Part shown: positions 17,759 through 26,558 of the stretch, one piece after another
How positions within the stretch are numbered: the stretch's first letter is position 1
Layout of the letters: each line of letters opens with the position of its first letter
From: Cyanobacteria bacterium SZAS LIN-3
Lineage (GTDB): Bacteria; Cyanobacteriota; Vampirovibrionia; Obscuribacterales; Obscuribacteraceae
NCBI GenBank assembly: GCA_018266215.1
Contig: JAFEAV010000016.1
Span: 1-64,000, forward strand
Direction of reading: 5' to 3'
DNA length: 64,000 bases
The notes under the pieces: generated by a model
Told to the model about the DNA's origin: nothing
The model's database searches: none
What the model saw: only the letters and a program-made list of their open reading frames with translations
Made by a program: the position numbers and the translations under genes

Positions 17759-18946
17759 ATGCAAATTCAGATCATCCACGCCGGCGAAGCCATCCCCACG
17801 TCCATCGTCAAGTCAGTCTTTCTCGCCGGCCCGACGCCGCGCGACAAGGACACACCGTCCTGGCGTCCGGAGGCTATTCGCCTCCTGACCGAGGCCGGTT
17901 TCGATGGCACCGTCTTCGTGCCCGAGGCACGGGACGGTGTTCGCCCCGACTACGTCCAGCAGATGCAATGGGAGCACGACTGTCTCAACAGCTCGGATGC
18001 TGTCCTGTTCTGGATTCCACGCGACATGGCCAAAATGCCGGCCCTGACGACCAACACCGAATTCGGCATCTGGGCCGCTCAAGACCCCGCACGGGTGTTC
18101 CTGGGTGCCCCCGACACCGCCGTGCACGTCTCCTACCAGCAGAAGTTCGCCGCCCAGAGCGACATCCCGACCTACAAAACCCTGCCCGAGCTGGTAAAGG
18201 GTGTCGTGGATGCGCTCGGTGCCGGCGCTGAACGCAAGGGCGGAGCCGTCCAGGTCCCGCTGCACATCTGGAAGACAGCTTCTTTCCAGAACTGGTATAA
18301 GGCCCAGACCGCCGCCGGCATCGAACTGCACGGCGCCAGGGTCAAATGGGTGCTGCGTATCGGCCCCAAGTTTGTGCTCTACTGGGCGCTCAAGGTGGAC
18401 ATGTATGTGCCCTCCGAACAGCGTCACAAGACCAACGAAGTCGTCATCTCTCGGCCGGACGTCTGCCTGACGGTCGCCTGGCACCGCCCCATCGTGGACG
18501 GCGTCAAGGCTTCGCCGGACGAGACGCTCTTCGCCCTGATTCGCGAATACCGCACGCCGGCAGTCTCCGAAGACGGGTTTGCCTGGGAAAATCCGGGCGG
18601 CTCGAGCTTCAAGCCCGACAAGGACCCGTACCAAACCGCCGCCTCCGAGCTCAAGCAGGAGCTGGGGCTGGAGTTTGACGCCAGTCGCGTCAGGCTGCAC
18701 GGAGCTCGGCAGATTTGCGCCACGCTCTCCGGGCACCGCGCGCACGTCTATTCGGTCGAACTGACCGAAGCGGAAGTCGCCGCTCTCAGGAAGCTGGAAG
18801 CTGATGGCGTAAGCTTCGGCGTGGCCAGCGAAACCGAGCGCACTTACCCACGCGTTCGGTCGCTCAAGCAGATCAACGAAGGCGCCTTCGTCGACTGGGC
18901 CACACTGGGCATCCTGACGACGGTTCTGGCCCAAACCCAGAGCTGA
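17759..18946 (+). CDS. Nucleoside 2-deoxyribosyltransferase-like domain fused to a NUDIX-like domain
   Basis: 395 residues. The first ~160 residues (FLAGPTPRDKDTPSWRPEAI, FVPEARDGVRPDYVQQMQWE, AVLFWIPRDMAKMPALTTNTEFG) match nucleoside 2-deoxyribosyltransferase-like proteins, with a probable catalytic Glu in the NTEFG stretch. From about 225 to 385 is a NUDIX-like fold (AWHRPIVDGVKA, IREYRTPA, NPGGSSFKPDKDPYQTAASELKQELGLEF). The NUDIX box is degenerate: SELKQELG stands where RExxEExG is expected, so hydrolase activity is doubtful. A role in turnover of modified nucleosides or nucleotides is inferred. Codon use matches the upstream thioredoxin (about 16 AAG to 3 AAA). No clear ribosome site precedes the ATG. 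A strong terminator follows. Confidence 0.8.
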   Translation: MQIQIIHAGEAIPTSIVKSVFLAGPTPRDKDTPSWRPEAIRLLTEAGFDGTVFVPEARDGVRPDYVQQMQWEHDCLNSSDAVLFWIPRDMAKMPALTTNTEFGIWAAQDPARVFLGAPDTAVHVSYQQKFAAQSDIPTYKTLPELVKGVVDALGAGAERKGGAVQVPLHIWKTASFQNWYKAQTAAGIELHGARVKWVLRIGPKFVLYWALKVDMYVPSEQRHKTNEVVISRPDVCLTVAWHRPIVDGVKASPDETLFALIREYRTPAVSEDGFAWENPGGSSFKPDKDPYQTAASELKQELGLEFDASRVRLHGARQICATLSGHRAHVYSVELTEAEVAALRKLEADGVSFGVASETERTYPRVRSLKQINEGAFVDWATLGILTTVLAQTQS

Positions 18947-18990
18947 TTCGGATTCAGCGGTAAGTCGCTGATCTGATTTGCCAACATCGA

Positions 18991-19038
18991 GGGAGGGGAG
19001 CTTTCACACCAGAAAGCTTCCCTCCTTCTTTTTTTTTT
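18991..19038 (+). terminator. Strong intrinsic terminator closing the thioredoxin/NUDIX unit
   Basis: GGAGGGGAGCTTTC, a short ACACCA loop and GAAAGCTTCCCTCC form a 14-bp stem with one G-U pair. It is followed by TTC and at least ten T. It is the best terminator in the window and isolates the two-gene unit from the TPR gene downstream. Confidence 0.92.
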
Positions 19039-19061
19039 GGCCTTTTTTGTCTTTTTCTACT

Positions 19062-19093
19062 TTTTTTTGGATCAATTAGGCACCATATACGGT
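19062..19093 (+). repeat. Copy A of a 32-nt direct repeat flanking the TPR gene
   Basis: TTTTTTTGGAT, six variable bases, then GGCACCATATACGGT. The same structure with the same spacing recurs at 20708-20739, on the other side of the TPR gene. The GCACC and GGT parts form an imperfect palindrome around ATATAC. A related ACCATATACCGGT lies upstream of umuD at 39408-39420. Confidence 0.7.
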
Positions 19094-19197
19094 ATCACAA
19101 ACAACATTCACGTATTGGCAAGCCTTCCAGTTAATCGATCGAAGCTTGAGACTTAAACAATATGGGTACTTGATCCTTGGTTTAGAGGACCAATTAC

Positions 19198-20697
19198 GTG
19201 TACCAGGAACCGGAAAAAACTAAATTATCGGAAGGCCAGCCGAGTTTAACCGAGGGCACGGGGGAAGGCACGCTCGCCTCCAATACTGCAAACAAAAACG
19301 TACCGGCCACAAGACCGGCTGATGCAGCAAGCAAAGCTCAGGCAAAGTCTGATCGCAAGAGACGCGGCCCCTCACTGGTACTGGAAAAACCATCCAGGCT
19401 GGCGATTTCACTGATGGCCCTGGCCCTTATATCTATGTCGGGTGCCTGGTACATGACGACCGGCCCCCTTGCCCCGTCCATCACCCAATTTTGCATTGCC
19501 CGCAACTGGAATATTCCGGCGATGATGATTATCAACGGCATGATCTCACGCCAGGGTACCGGCTCTGACCTGCTGCTGCAGCGAGCGACAGTGCTGATGC
19601 ACATGCACAGCTATGCCGAGGCGCTCAAGGACACAACTCTTTTACTCTCGCGCTCCGACCTGACGGCCAGCCAGAAAGGACAGGCCTGCGTCATTCAAGG
19701 CGAAGTCCTGATGAACCTGAATCGAGCGGCCGAAGCCCAGACCATCTTAAAACAGGCAGGTCAACTGAACCGCGACCTGGCTACCGAATTTCATCGCCGG
19801 GGCTTTTACTATCTGGAATACGCAAATAATCCATCCGAAACCATCAAAATGGAGACTATGGCCCTCTGGGTCGATCCTGATTTACCCAAGTCGTATCTCA
19901 ATTTGAGCGCCGCCTATCGCCAGACGGGCCAGTATCAAAAGAGCGTGGAAGCGGCGACCAGGGGATTGGCTCTCGATACCCGGAGAGACGGTCTGCCCGA
20001 TGACCTGACATCGATGCTGCTATACAATCGCAGCCTCGGTTACTTCGGACTGGACAGATACGCCGACAGTGTCAAAGATAGCGACCAATCTTTTGCCGAA
20101 ATCAAAAAAATTAACGCAAAACCCGAGCACAGCAACGACAAGCTTGTACCGATCAGCCTCTGGCAGGAGGCAAAAGCACTGCTGGCCAATAATCAGCCTG
20201 CGGAAGCACTTAAACTGATCGAGGCGAACAACCAGGGATTCATGGACAGCCCAGTGCTTTCGGCGCTGCAAAAAGAAGCCCTGCTAAAACTCAACCGTAC
20301 CAAAGAAGCGGAAGCCGCTGGCCCTCAAGGTGAGGAAGAGATCGAAGAAGCGTTTACCGACTTCGTGCAAGACACAAGCGTCTATTTCATCGCCAAGGAC
20401 CACGCTCACACAATTTCCGCCGCCAATCGAGCTCTTGCTCTCAAACCAGACAGTGCCTCCGTCCTGCGCATGAGAGCGGAAGCCTATCTGGCCCTCAAAC
20501 AATACGAAAACGTCGTCAAAGACACAACCGCCGGACTTGCTACAGACCCACAAGAAGCCAATATGAAAGACTGGTTGTTACACCTGCGCAGCCTTGCCTG
20601 GGAAAAGCTGGGCCAACCGGACAAGGCCAAAGCCGACGATCTGGCTGCCCGCGAAGCCGGGTACGTCCCGGAGAAGACGCAGCAGGAACAGAAGTAA
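19198..20697 (+). CDS. Membrane-anchored TPR-repeat protein
   Basis: 499 residues from a GTG with AGAGGA upstream. A Lys/Ala-rich cytoplasmic N-terminus is followed by one membrane segment at about 65-90 (LAISLMALALISMSGAWYM). Then come many helical repeats: SDLTASQKGQACVIQGEVL, PKSYLNLSAAYRQTGQYQKS, SLGYFGLDRYADSVKDSDQ, AEAYLALKQYENVVKDTTAG. These are TPR units, so it is a protein-interaction scaffold facing the periplasm. The whole gene is bracketed by a 32-nt direct repeat (19062 and 20708), which no other gene here has. Confidence 0.75.
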   Translation: MYQEPEKTKLSEGQPSLTEGTGEGTLASNTANKNVPATRPADAASKAQAKSDRKRRGPSLVLEKPSRLAISLMALALISMSGAWYMTTGPLAPSITQFCIARNWNIPAMMIINGMISRQGTGSDLLLQRATVLMHMHSYAEALKDTTLLLSRSDLTASQKGQACVIQGEVLMNLNRAAEAQTILKQAGQLNRDLATEFHRRGFYYLEYANNPSETIKMETMALWVDPDLPKSYLNLSAAYRQTGQYQKSVEAATRGLALDTRRDGLPDDLTSMLLYNRSLGYFGLDRYADSVKDSDQSFAEIKKINAKPEHSNDKLVPISLWQEAKALLANNQPAEALKLIEANNQGFMDSPVLSALQKEALLKLNRTKEAEAAGPQGEEEIEEAFTDFVQDTSVYFIAKDHAHTISAANRALALKPDSASVLRMRAEAYLALKQYENVVKDTTAGLATDPQEANMKDWLLHLRSLAWEKLGQPDKAKADDLAAREAGYVPEKTQQEQK

Positions 20698-20707
20698 ATT
20701 CGCTTTC

Positions 20708-20739
20708 TTTTTTTGGATTTTTGAGGCACCATATACGGT
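20708..20739 (+). repeat. Copy B of the 32-nt direct repeat
   Basis: TTTTTTTGGAT, six variable bases, then GGCACCATATACGGT, followed by GC so that GCACC-ATATAC-GGTGC makes a 5-bp-arm palindrome. It lies in the 44-bp gap between the TPR gene and the convergent C39-like gene and could also fold as a weak hairpin at the mRNA 3' end. Confidence 0.7.
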
Positions 20740-20741
20740 GC

Positions 20742-21422
20742 TTACTTAATTTCGGTTAAAAGATCGGGATCGTGTCTTTCGACTCCAGCCCCTTGCGTTT
20801 TACTTACAACCATAAAAAAGTTATGCAGTTTCTCCCGGCCATCGGTGTCATGCCAGCGTTTGAGAAAATCATCCCGCTTGATATAGGTGTAATTGCCGGT
20901 CGTGGACGGGTCCATGAAGTAGATGCGCTCATCGTCATATCCCACGGCAACGACATAATGTCCGTCTTCCCAGTCAGCGGAATAATCAAATGCGGCCGGC
21001 AGACCAGACGTCACACCCGACTTTGACCGGTCCTGCGATTTATTTTCCGCCCAGGCCTGAATCAAACAAATGGCGGGCAGGCCCTTCTTAAGACGCTCCT
21101 GCAAATCGGATAGACTGGCTCCTTTTTTGATCTCGACCTGATAGCCGTTTTTTTCACCGTAGTCGGCGATTGATTGATACCGCGTACCTTCCGTCGGATC
21201 GGCCTTAAGAGCCCGGGCCAATTCGTCTTCGCGCCTGTCCTCGCCATAGTAGGCCAGCACCGCCTGTAGTGCACAGACCCCACATGTATAGTCGGTCGAT
21301 TGCCGCAATGTCGGCACCGGGATAAGGTTCAATGATTTCATATCAGGCAAAGGCTCGGCGTCGGCGCAGTCAATCCAGACAAAAACACAAAACAATAAAG
21401 CAATAATAGCGCGACGACTCAT
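20742..21422 (-). CDS. Secreted C39-like papain-fold cysteine peptidase
   Basis: 226 residues. Signal peptide IIALLFCVFVWIDCADAEP, then a C39-like domain. The catalytic Cys is in QSTDYTCGVCALQAVLAYYG, the His in WEDGHYVVAVGYDD, and the Asp in YFMDPSTTGNYTYI. This is the bacteriocin-processing-peptidase fold, but with no ABC-transporter domains attached, so it is probably a free periplasmic or extracellular peptidase. Cysteine, histidine and aspartate are all present. Convergent with the TPR gene. Confidence 0.82.
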   Translation of the reverse strand: MSRRAIIALLFCVFVWIDCADAEPLPDMKSLNLIPVPTLRQSTDYTCGVCALQAVLAYYGEDRREDELARALKADPTEGTRYQSIADYGEKNGYQVEIKKGASLSDLQERLKKGLPAICLIQAWAENKSQDRSKSGVTSGLPAAFDYSADWEDGHYVVAVGYDDERIYFMDPSTTGNYTYIKRDDFLKRWHDTDGREKLHNFFMVVSKTQGAGVERHDPDLLTEIK

Positions 21423-21564
21423 TTGATACCTGTCCTGGCGGCACCCGGAGCGGGGCAGGGGGCAAAATATTCTAGCCGATCAGAGGAATTAATTCGCCGA
21501 CCGGCAGGGAGGAAGAAGCCAAGATAGTATCATTGCCCAACTCAATCTATATAGGAGGGCATCC

Positions 21565-22047
21565 ATGGCCGGTAAAGTCAAAGCCGTTCCCGACGGTTAT
21601 CACACAGCCACACCTTACCTGGTGGTAGATGGGGCAGCCCGTGCAATTGAGTTTTATAAAAAGGCCTTCGGCGCCACCGAAGTCATGCGCCTCGGCGACG
21701 ACAAACAGATTATGCATGCCGAAATTAAAATCGGCGACTCACCCATCATGCTGGCGGACGAATATCCGGATATGAAAGTAGTGAGCCCACACGCCCTTGG
21801 TGGGACACCGGTTTCAATCATGCTCTATGTCGATGATGTGGATGCCGTGTTCAATCAGGCTGTGGCCGCCGGTGCGACAGTGGAGCGCGCTGTGGAAAAT
21901 CAATTTTACGGCGACAGAAGCGGCGGAGTGCGCGATCCCTTCGGCCATAGATGGTACATAGCCACACACGTGGAAGATGTCTCCCCCGAAGAAATCGACA
22001 AGCGTGCAGCTGCTATGCATCAGGACAAAGACTGCGCCGAAGCCTAG
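21565..22047 (+). CDS. VOC-superfamily protein (PhnB/glyoxalase-like)
   Basis: 160 residues with two beta-alpha-beta-beta-beta modules: TATPYLVVDGAARAIEFYKKAFGA, HAEIKIGDSPIMLADEYPD, VSIMLYVDDVDAVFNQAVAAGA and GGVRDPFGHRWYIATHVEDV. This is the PhnB-like group of the vicinal-oxygen-chelate superfamily; substrate unknown. Potential metal ligands are the His of MHAEI and the His of GHRWYIATH. A good AGGAGGGC precedes the ATG. It ends 25 bp from the convergent kinase gene. Confidence 0.88.
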   Translation: MAGKVKAVPDGYHTATPYLVVDGAARAIEFYKKAFGATEVMRLGDDKQIMHAEIKIGDSPIMLADEYPDMKVVSPHALGGTPVSIMLYVDDVDAVFNQAVAAGATVERAVENQFYGDRSGGVRDPFGHRWYIATHVEDVSPEEIDKRAAAMHQDKDCAEA

Positions 22048-22071
22048 AGCTGAAGAGCGAAACAAAGCATT

Positions 22072-24153
22072 TTATATACGGAAGTTGTGACGGCGATCCA
22101 TTTTGATGATGGCGTGGGGCACTGCCGCCCTGAGCTGGAGAAAATCCTGTCCTTCAAAGTAAGGCACGCCTATGCGTCTCAACCTTTTCAGTTTGCTCAA
22201 ACCTGCAAACATATTGGGCCGGATCTCGTCATTATTGAGGGTCAACTCCTCCAGACTGCTGATGTTGCTGATTGCGGCCACCGCCTCGGCATTCAGATCG
22301 CACTCGGAAAGACTTAAAGTCCTCAAGTTGGGGCAACTGGCAAGCGCCCTGAAGGCCGCCGCCGTAGGTGCTGTGCAATCCATGCTCAACTCACGTAAAT
22401 TTTGCGAGCCGGCCACCTGCTTCAGCACCAGATCGGCATCACCGCAACCTTTGATATCCATTATCTCCACTCTTTTGAGCCATTTGAGCTTGGCCAGATC
22501 TGCGGGATCGTAAGAACTGTTGTGCAGACGTAATTCATTGACATAGGGCAATTCGTCAAAGGCCTTAATCGTCTCCTTTTTTAAATGGCAGTGGTAAAAA
22601 TCCACCTTGCGCAGAGCGGTCCAGCCGGCAACACTGTGAATCAGCTCGGGCGTAATATCAGAAAGGATAACCGTGTCGGCAATCGGATTTTGCGGCTCTT
22701 TCACCTCCAGGGCCCAGAAATCATCAGGTCTGAACTTTGTCAGAATCTGAGGAAACATGCGCGGGTAGAGACCTTCCGGCCTGGGTAAAAGCAGGGTCAA
22801 CGGCTTATCGGGAGGGGCCTGCACTTCGCCTTTGGCGAGCTCTTTCTGCCCTGATTCCGGCCCCCAGGATATGATGCCCAGGGGCACCGGCGGACAGTTG
22901 AAAAGGCGGCAGCGAGCATTGTCCTTTTCCACCACCCCCGAGGAAATCTGCGGCCATTCGTCAAACATCTTGCGCACATCCACTTGCTCTTTGGTCAGAC
23001 CAGTAGAGGTTAAAAGACTACTGCTCATAGGCTTGCCGGGCTTAGCGTTGAAAAAAGTAACCGCGCCCCAGACAACACCGACCGTGAGTAGAACCCCTAA
23101 GCAAGCGACTAAAACCAGCATGCGCTTTTCTCGAGCGGCGTGGTCGCTCAGCCCATCATCATCGTCTTCACTTTCCGAAGCAGCCACACCCTGAATATAA
23201 TTGACGGCCTCGCGATTGACTGGCTGACCCAGGCGCACGCGCTCAAGGTCCTGTGCCACCTGCTCGGCGGACTGATAGCGCTTGCCCGGCGTCTTCTCGA
23301 GCATGCGAGCAACGACCTGCTCCAAATTTTGCGGATAGCGCTTGTCCGGTCGGAAATCATTGAGCGTCGGAGGAGGGCTGTTCTCGTGCATCACGACTGT
23401 TTCCAGACCGGTCTTACCACAAAAGGGAGGCTCCCCGGTCAAACACTCAAACAGAGTACAACCGAGTGAATAGATGTCGGAGCGCTCATCGATGCGTCCA
23501 CCCCGACACTGCTCCGGGCTCATGTAAAACGGGGATCCGCAGACCATACCTGCCCTTGTCTGAGACTGCACCAGGTAGCTGTCCTGACCGACCAGTTTCA
23601 CCAGGCCGAAATCAATGAGCTTTACCTGAACCGAAGGCTGCCCCGGTCCTGGTTTGCACATGATTATGTTATTGGGCTTGATATCACGGTGGACAAGGCC
23701 TCGCTTGTGGGCGTATCCAAGACCGGCGCAGAGCTGGCGGAAGATAGCCAGGGTTTCTTTTAACTCCAGTACCCCTTGTTTGCGAATCAGGTCCGAGAGT
23801 GGGATGCCGTCGAGCAAATCCATGACGTAATAGAGGCAGTCAGAGCCATCGACGCCCATGTCGTAGACCTTGACGATATTGGGGTGGTCAAGCCGGCCGA
23901 TGGCGATGCCCTCGTTTTTGAAGCGCTGCCAGTTGGTCTCACTGGAGCGTTCGGGAGCCAGCGCCTTGAGCGCGTACTGCTTATGCAGGCCGGAATGCTC
24001 GGCCAGAAACACCAGACCCATGCCGCCGCGGCCAATAATAGACTTCAGTTCGTAGTGACCACCGACAATATCGCCCGGCCGCAGCAGGCGGGTGGGCTTG
24101 CTGTCGGTTTCCAGTGAAACGGTGCGGTCCTGGGCGTCGTCGTTATCGGACAT
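22072..24153 (-). CDS. Receptor-like Ser/Thr kinase: kinase-TM-conserved module-LRR (paralog 1)
   Basis: About 693 residues. The kinase domain runs from about 32 to 310, with IIGRGGMGLVFLAEH, YALKAL, GLVHRDIKPNNI, IDFGLVKL and SPEQCRG all intact. One membrane segment lies near 345-370 (MLVLVACLGVLLTVGVVWGAV). Outside is a ~90-residue module (SSGVVEKDNARCRLFNCPP...) shared with the paralogs at 31889 and 44836. Leucine-rich repeats follow to the end (LRKVDFYHCHLK, LRTLSLSECDLN, LEELTLNNDEI). The topology is opposite to plant receptor kinases, with the kinase N-terminal. The start is the ATG at 24153 (MSDNDDAQ); 24159 is also possible. It is divergent from the GNAT gene. Confidence 0.87.
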   Translation of the reverse strand: MSDNDDAQDRTVSLETDSKPTRLLRPGDIVGGHYELKSIIGRGGMGLVFLAEHSGLHKQYALKALAPERSSETNWQRFKNEGIAIGRLDHPNIVKVYDMGVDGSDCLYYVMDLLDGIPLSDLIRKQGVLELKETLAIFRQLCAGLGYAHKRGLVHRDIKPNNIIMCKPGPGQPSVQVKLIDFGLVKLVGQDSYLVQSQTRAGMVCGSPFYMSPEQCRGGRIDERSDIYSLGCTLFECLTGEPPFCGKTGLETVVMHENSPPPTLNDFRPDKRYPQNLEQVVARMLEKTPGKRYQSAEQVAQDLERVRLGQPVNREAVNYIQGVAASESEDDDDGLSDHAAREKRMLVLVACLGVLLTVGVVWGAVTFFNAKPGKPMSSSLLTSTGLTKEQVDVRKMFDEWPQISSGVVEKDNARCRLFNCPPVPLGIISWGPESGQKELAKGEVQAPPDKPLTLLLPRPEGLYPRMFPQILTKFRPDDFWALEVKEPQNPIADTVILSDITPELIHSVAGWTALRKVDFYHCHLKKETIKAFDELPYVNELRLHNSSYDPADLAKLKWLKRVEIMDIKGCGDADLVLKQVAGSQNLRELSMDCTAPTAAAFRALASCPNLRTLSLSECDLNAEAVAAISNISSLEELTLNNDEIRPNMFAGLSKLKRLRRIGVPYFEGQDFLQLRAAVPHAIIKMDRRHNFRI

Positions 24154-24300
24154 ATGCACTCACAACGGCCGGTTGCTCGAGTTTTGATACAAATCGGACC
24201 TTTTAAGTTATGCCACGACCTGAGCCGGGCCTACCCGATGCGGGCCGGTGGTACACTAGCCGTTCTATGTAGGACAGCGACAAATTGTCAGGGAAAAGCC

Positions 24301-24822
24301 ATGCGCTTAGATTTCGGCGATTTTATAATTCGCTCTTTTGAAAAGACGGATGCCACATCAATAGCTAAACAAGCCAACGACAAAGAGGTGTGGATTAACC
24401 TGCGCGACCGCTTCCCCCATCCCTACCGACATCAGGACGCCGTGGAATGGATAGCGCTGGCCGCCTCACTTTCACCGGAGAGCAACTTCGCTATTGCCGT
24501 AGACGGAGAGGCTGTGGGGGGCATTGGCATTTTGCAGCAGTCCGACGTGCACGCCCACAGCGCCGAGTTTGGCTACTGGTTGGGGAAAAACTACTGGGGC
24601 AAAGGGATTATGACCCGAGCCGTCGGCGCCATGACCACCTACTATTTTGAAAATTTTGACCTTGTCCGACTTTATGCCGCCGTCTATGACTGGAACCCCG
24701 GCTCAGCCAGGGTGCTGGAAAAATGCGGCTGGGAGCTGGAGGGACGCCTGAAAAAATCTGTCTTCAAAGACGGAAAGTATTGCGACCAGCTCATTTACGC
24801 CAAGCTCAATCCAAACAAATAA
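24301..24822 (+). CDS. GNAT-family (RimJ/RimL-type) N-acetyltransferase
   Basis: 173 residues. The start at 24301 has AGGGA upstream; a longer frame from 24154 overlaps the divergent kinase start and is unlikely. Hallmarks: FIIRSFEKTDATSIAKQAND, EFGYWLGKNYWGKGIMTRAV (acetyl-CoA loop) and YDWNPGSARVLEKCGWELEGRLKKSVFKDGKYCDQLIYAK. This matches the RimJ/RimL and ribosomal-protein or small-molecule acetyltransferase group; substrate unknown. It ends 16 bp before the SDR gene, which has its own good ribosome site, so the two are probably one operon. Confidence 0.87.
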   Translation: MRLDFGDFIIRSFEKTDATSIAKQANDKEVWINLRDRFPHPYRHQDAVEWIALAASLSPESNFAIAVDGEAVGGIGILQQSDVHAHSAEFGYWLGKNYWGKGIMTRAVGAMTTYYFENFDLVRLYAAVYDWNPGSARVLEKCGWELEGRLKKSVFKDGKYCDQLIYAKLNPNK

Positions 24823-24837
24823 AGGAGTCAATCAGCC

Positions 24838-25632
24838 ATGGATTTACAGTTAGCCGACAAAACCGCCCTTGTCACAGGCTCTTCCCTAGGTATCGGATTT
24901 GCCATTGCCAGATCACTGGCGGCGGAAGGGGCGACGGTCTACCTCAATTCCAAGCGCCAGGACAAACTGGATGAAGCAATGGCAAAGATCAGCACTGAGT
25001 TGCCCCAGGCCAAACTCAAGGGAGTGGCGGCCGATCTGGGCACGGCGGCAGGGGTTGCCGCACTGGTGGCCAAGCTGCCGGCGGTCGATATCCTGATCAA
25101 CAATGTGGGAATATTCGAGCCCAAGTCTTTCCAGGACATTAGCGATGAAGACTGGATGCGCTTTTTTGAAGTCAACGTCATGAGCGGCGTCAGACTCAGC
25201 CGCGCTTACTTGCCGGCCATGAAAAAGAAAAACTGGGGACGGATCATGTTCATATCCAGTGAATCCGGTGTGCAGATTCCCCGCGAAATGATCCACTACG
25301 GCATGACCAAGACCGCTCAGATAAGTGTGGCTCGCGGCCTGGCCGAAGATTGCGTGGGGACCAATATTACGGTCAATTCGGTCCTGCCCGGGCCGACTTC
25401 GTCAGACGGCGTAGCCGATTTTGTCGATAATATGGCCGCCCATTCAGGCAAAAGCAAGGCCGACATTGAAAAGGACTTTTTTGAGACAGTCCGTCCCAGC
25501 TCGCTGATAAAGCGTTTCGCCACAACCGAAGAAGTAGCGGCACTGGTGACCTACCTGTCCAGCCCGCTGGCTTCCGCCACCACCGGTAGTGCCATGCGCG
25601 TAGACGGGGGAGTGGTCCGGGCAATAGTTTAG
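24838..25632 (+). CDS. Short-chain dehydrogenase/reductase (SDR)
   Basis: 264 residues of classical SDR fold. Nucleotide-binding TGSSLGIG, NNVG, catalytic Ser in FISSESGV, and Tyr-x-x-x-Lys in HYGMTKTAQ are all present. The C-terminus SGSAMRVDGGVVRAIV ends typically. NADP preference is suggested by the basic NSKRQDK after the second strand. Substrate unknown. Strong AAAGGAGT upstream of the ATG. Confidence 0.9.
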   Translation: MDLQLADKTALVTGSSLGIGFAIARSLAAEGATVYLNSKRQDKLDEAMAKISTELPQAKLKGVAADLGTAAGVAALVAKLPAVDILINNVGIFEPKSFQDISDEDWMRFFEVNVMSGVRLSRAYLPAMKKKNWGRIMFISSESGVQIPREMIHYGMTKTAQISVARGLAEDCVGTNITVNSVLPGPTSSDGVADFVDNMAAHSGKSKADIEKDFFETVRPSSLIKRFATTEEVAALVTYLSSPLASATTGSAMRVDGGVVRAIV

Positions 25633-25754
25633 CCAGAGCCGATCGAAATTACATTTTTAAATTCGGAACCACTGCTCACTGCGGCCGTCGACTGATCTTG
25701 GATACCCGTGCTAAAGTCTCTCTTTGCCGACCCTATGGCCGGTTGAGGGGTTAA

Positions 25755-26558
25755 ATGTCGTTAACCACAATTGCCAGACACGTTCCAGGCGCCGACGTCA
25801 TCCGTTGGTTGTCGCCACTCGGGCGCGCTTCCAAATACTTCATTCTGTTGCTGATGGCCCTGCCCAGAGCGCGTTTCAGCTGGGATGAAATGCGTCCGAT
25901 TTTGCGCTGGATGGGACCAAAGTCTTTCCATTTAGTGGCCCTGGCAGCCGTTGTCGTGGCCATCGCCCTGACCATGCAATGCGTCCTGGAACTGGAACGC
26001 TATCAAGCTCAGGATCTTGCCGGCGCTGTAATTTCGCTGGGACTGTTGCGCGAGATGGGTCCGCTCACGGTCAGCCTGGCCTGGTGCGCAAGGGTAGCAG
26101 CCCTGATTGCCGACCAGGCGCACAACTACACCATGGAAGAGCCGACTGCCTCCGATGCTCAGTTTGCCGGCGACTTTGTTCTGCCCCGTTATATTTCCGC
26201 CCTGGCAATGTCGGTGCCCCTCGGCGGTTATGGCCTGGTGATTGGCTTTATCACGGGTGCACTTTTCACACCGCTCATGACTTTGAGCACCACGCAGCAA
26301 TTTGTAGATTCGGCCAAGACAGCCATACAAGACAAGGACCTTGTGGTCTACTTCTTAAAACTGATTCTCGTCAATCCGACAATTGGTGTTTTTGCAGGAT
26401 GCGTCGCCGGCCGCTGGGCAGCGATTTGCGAACAACGCGGCACACCAAGCGGCGGTGCACTGACAGTCATGTCTCCCGCCGCCAACGCCGTCACTGCCCT
26501 TTTCGTCTGTGCTTTTGCTGCTAATCTAATAGTCTCACTCGTGGCATACTTTCAATGA
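25755..26558 (+). CDS. MlaE/YrbE-type ABC permease
   Basis: 267 residues, polytopic. The family core LAGAVISLGLLREMGPLTVSLAWCARVAALIADQ is followed by an amphipathic region and membrane helices (GYGLVIGFITGALFTPLMT, VYFLKLILVNPTIGVFAGCVAG). This is the inner-membrane permease of Mla-type phospholipid transporters. A 4-bp ATGA overlap joins it to the MCE gene. The expected MlaF ATPase is not in this operon. Confidence 0.87.
   Translation: MSLTTIARHVPGADVIRWLSPLGRASKYFILLLMALPRARFSWDEMRPILRWMGPKSFHLVALAAVVVAIALTMQCVLELERYQAQDLAGAVISLGLLREMGPLTVSLAWCARVAALIADQAHNYTMEEPTASDAQFAGDFVLPRYISALAMSVPLGGYGLVIGFITGALFTPLMTLSTTQQFVDSAKTAIQDKDLVVYFLKLILVNPTIGVFAGCVAGRWAAICEQRGTPSGGALTVMSPAANAVTALFVCAFAANLIVSLVAYFQ

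Noticed and set aside
17813..18934. A 373-codon minus-strand frame over the deoxyribosyltransferase-NUDIX gene
   Set aside because: The plus strand encodes recognisable domains; the long shadow comes from its unusual GC-rich third positions.
19062..20739. Insertion-sequence interpretation of the direct repeats
   Set aside because: No transposase, no terminal inverted repeats; only the repeats themselves are visible, so I report them without naming a mobile element.
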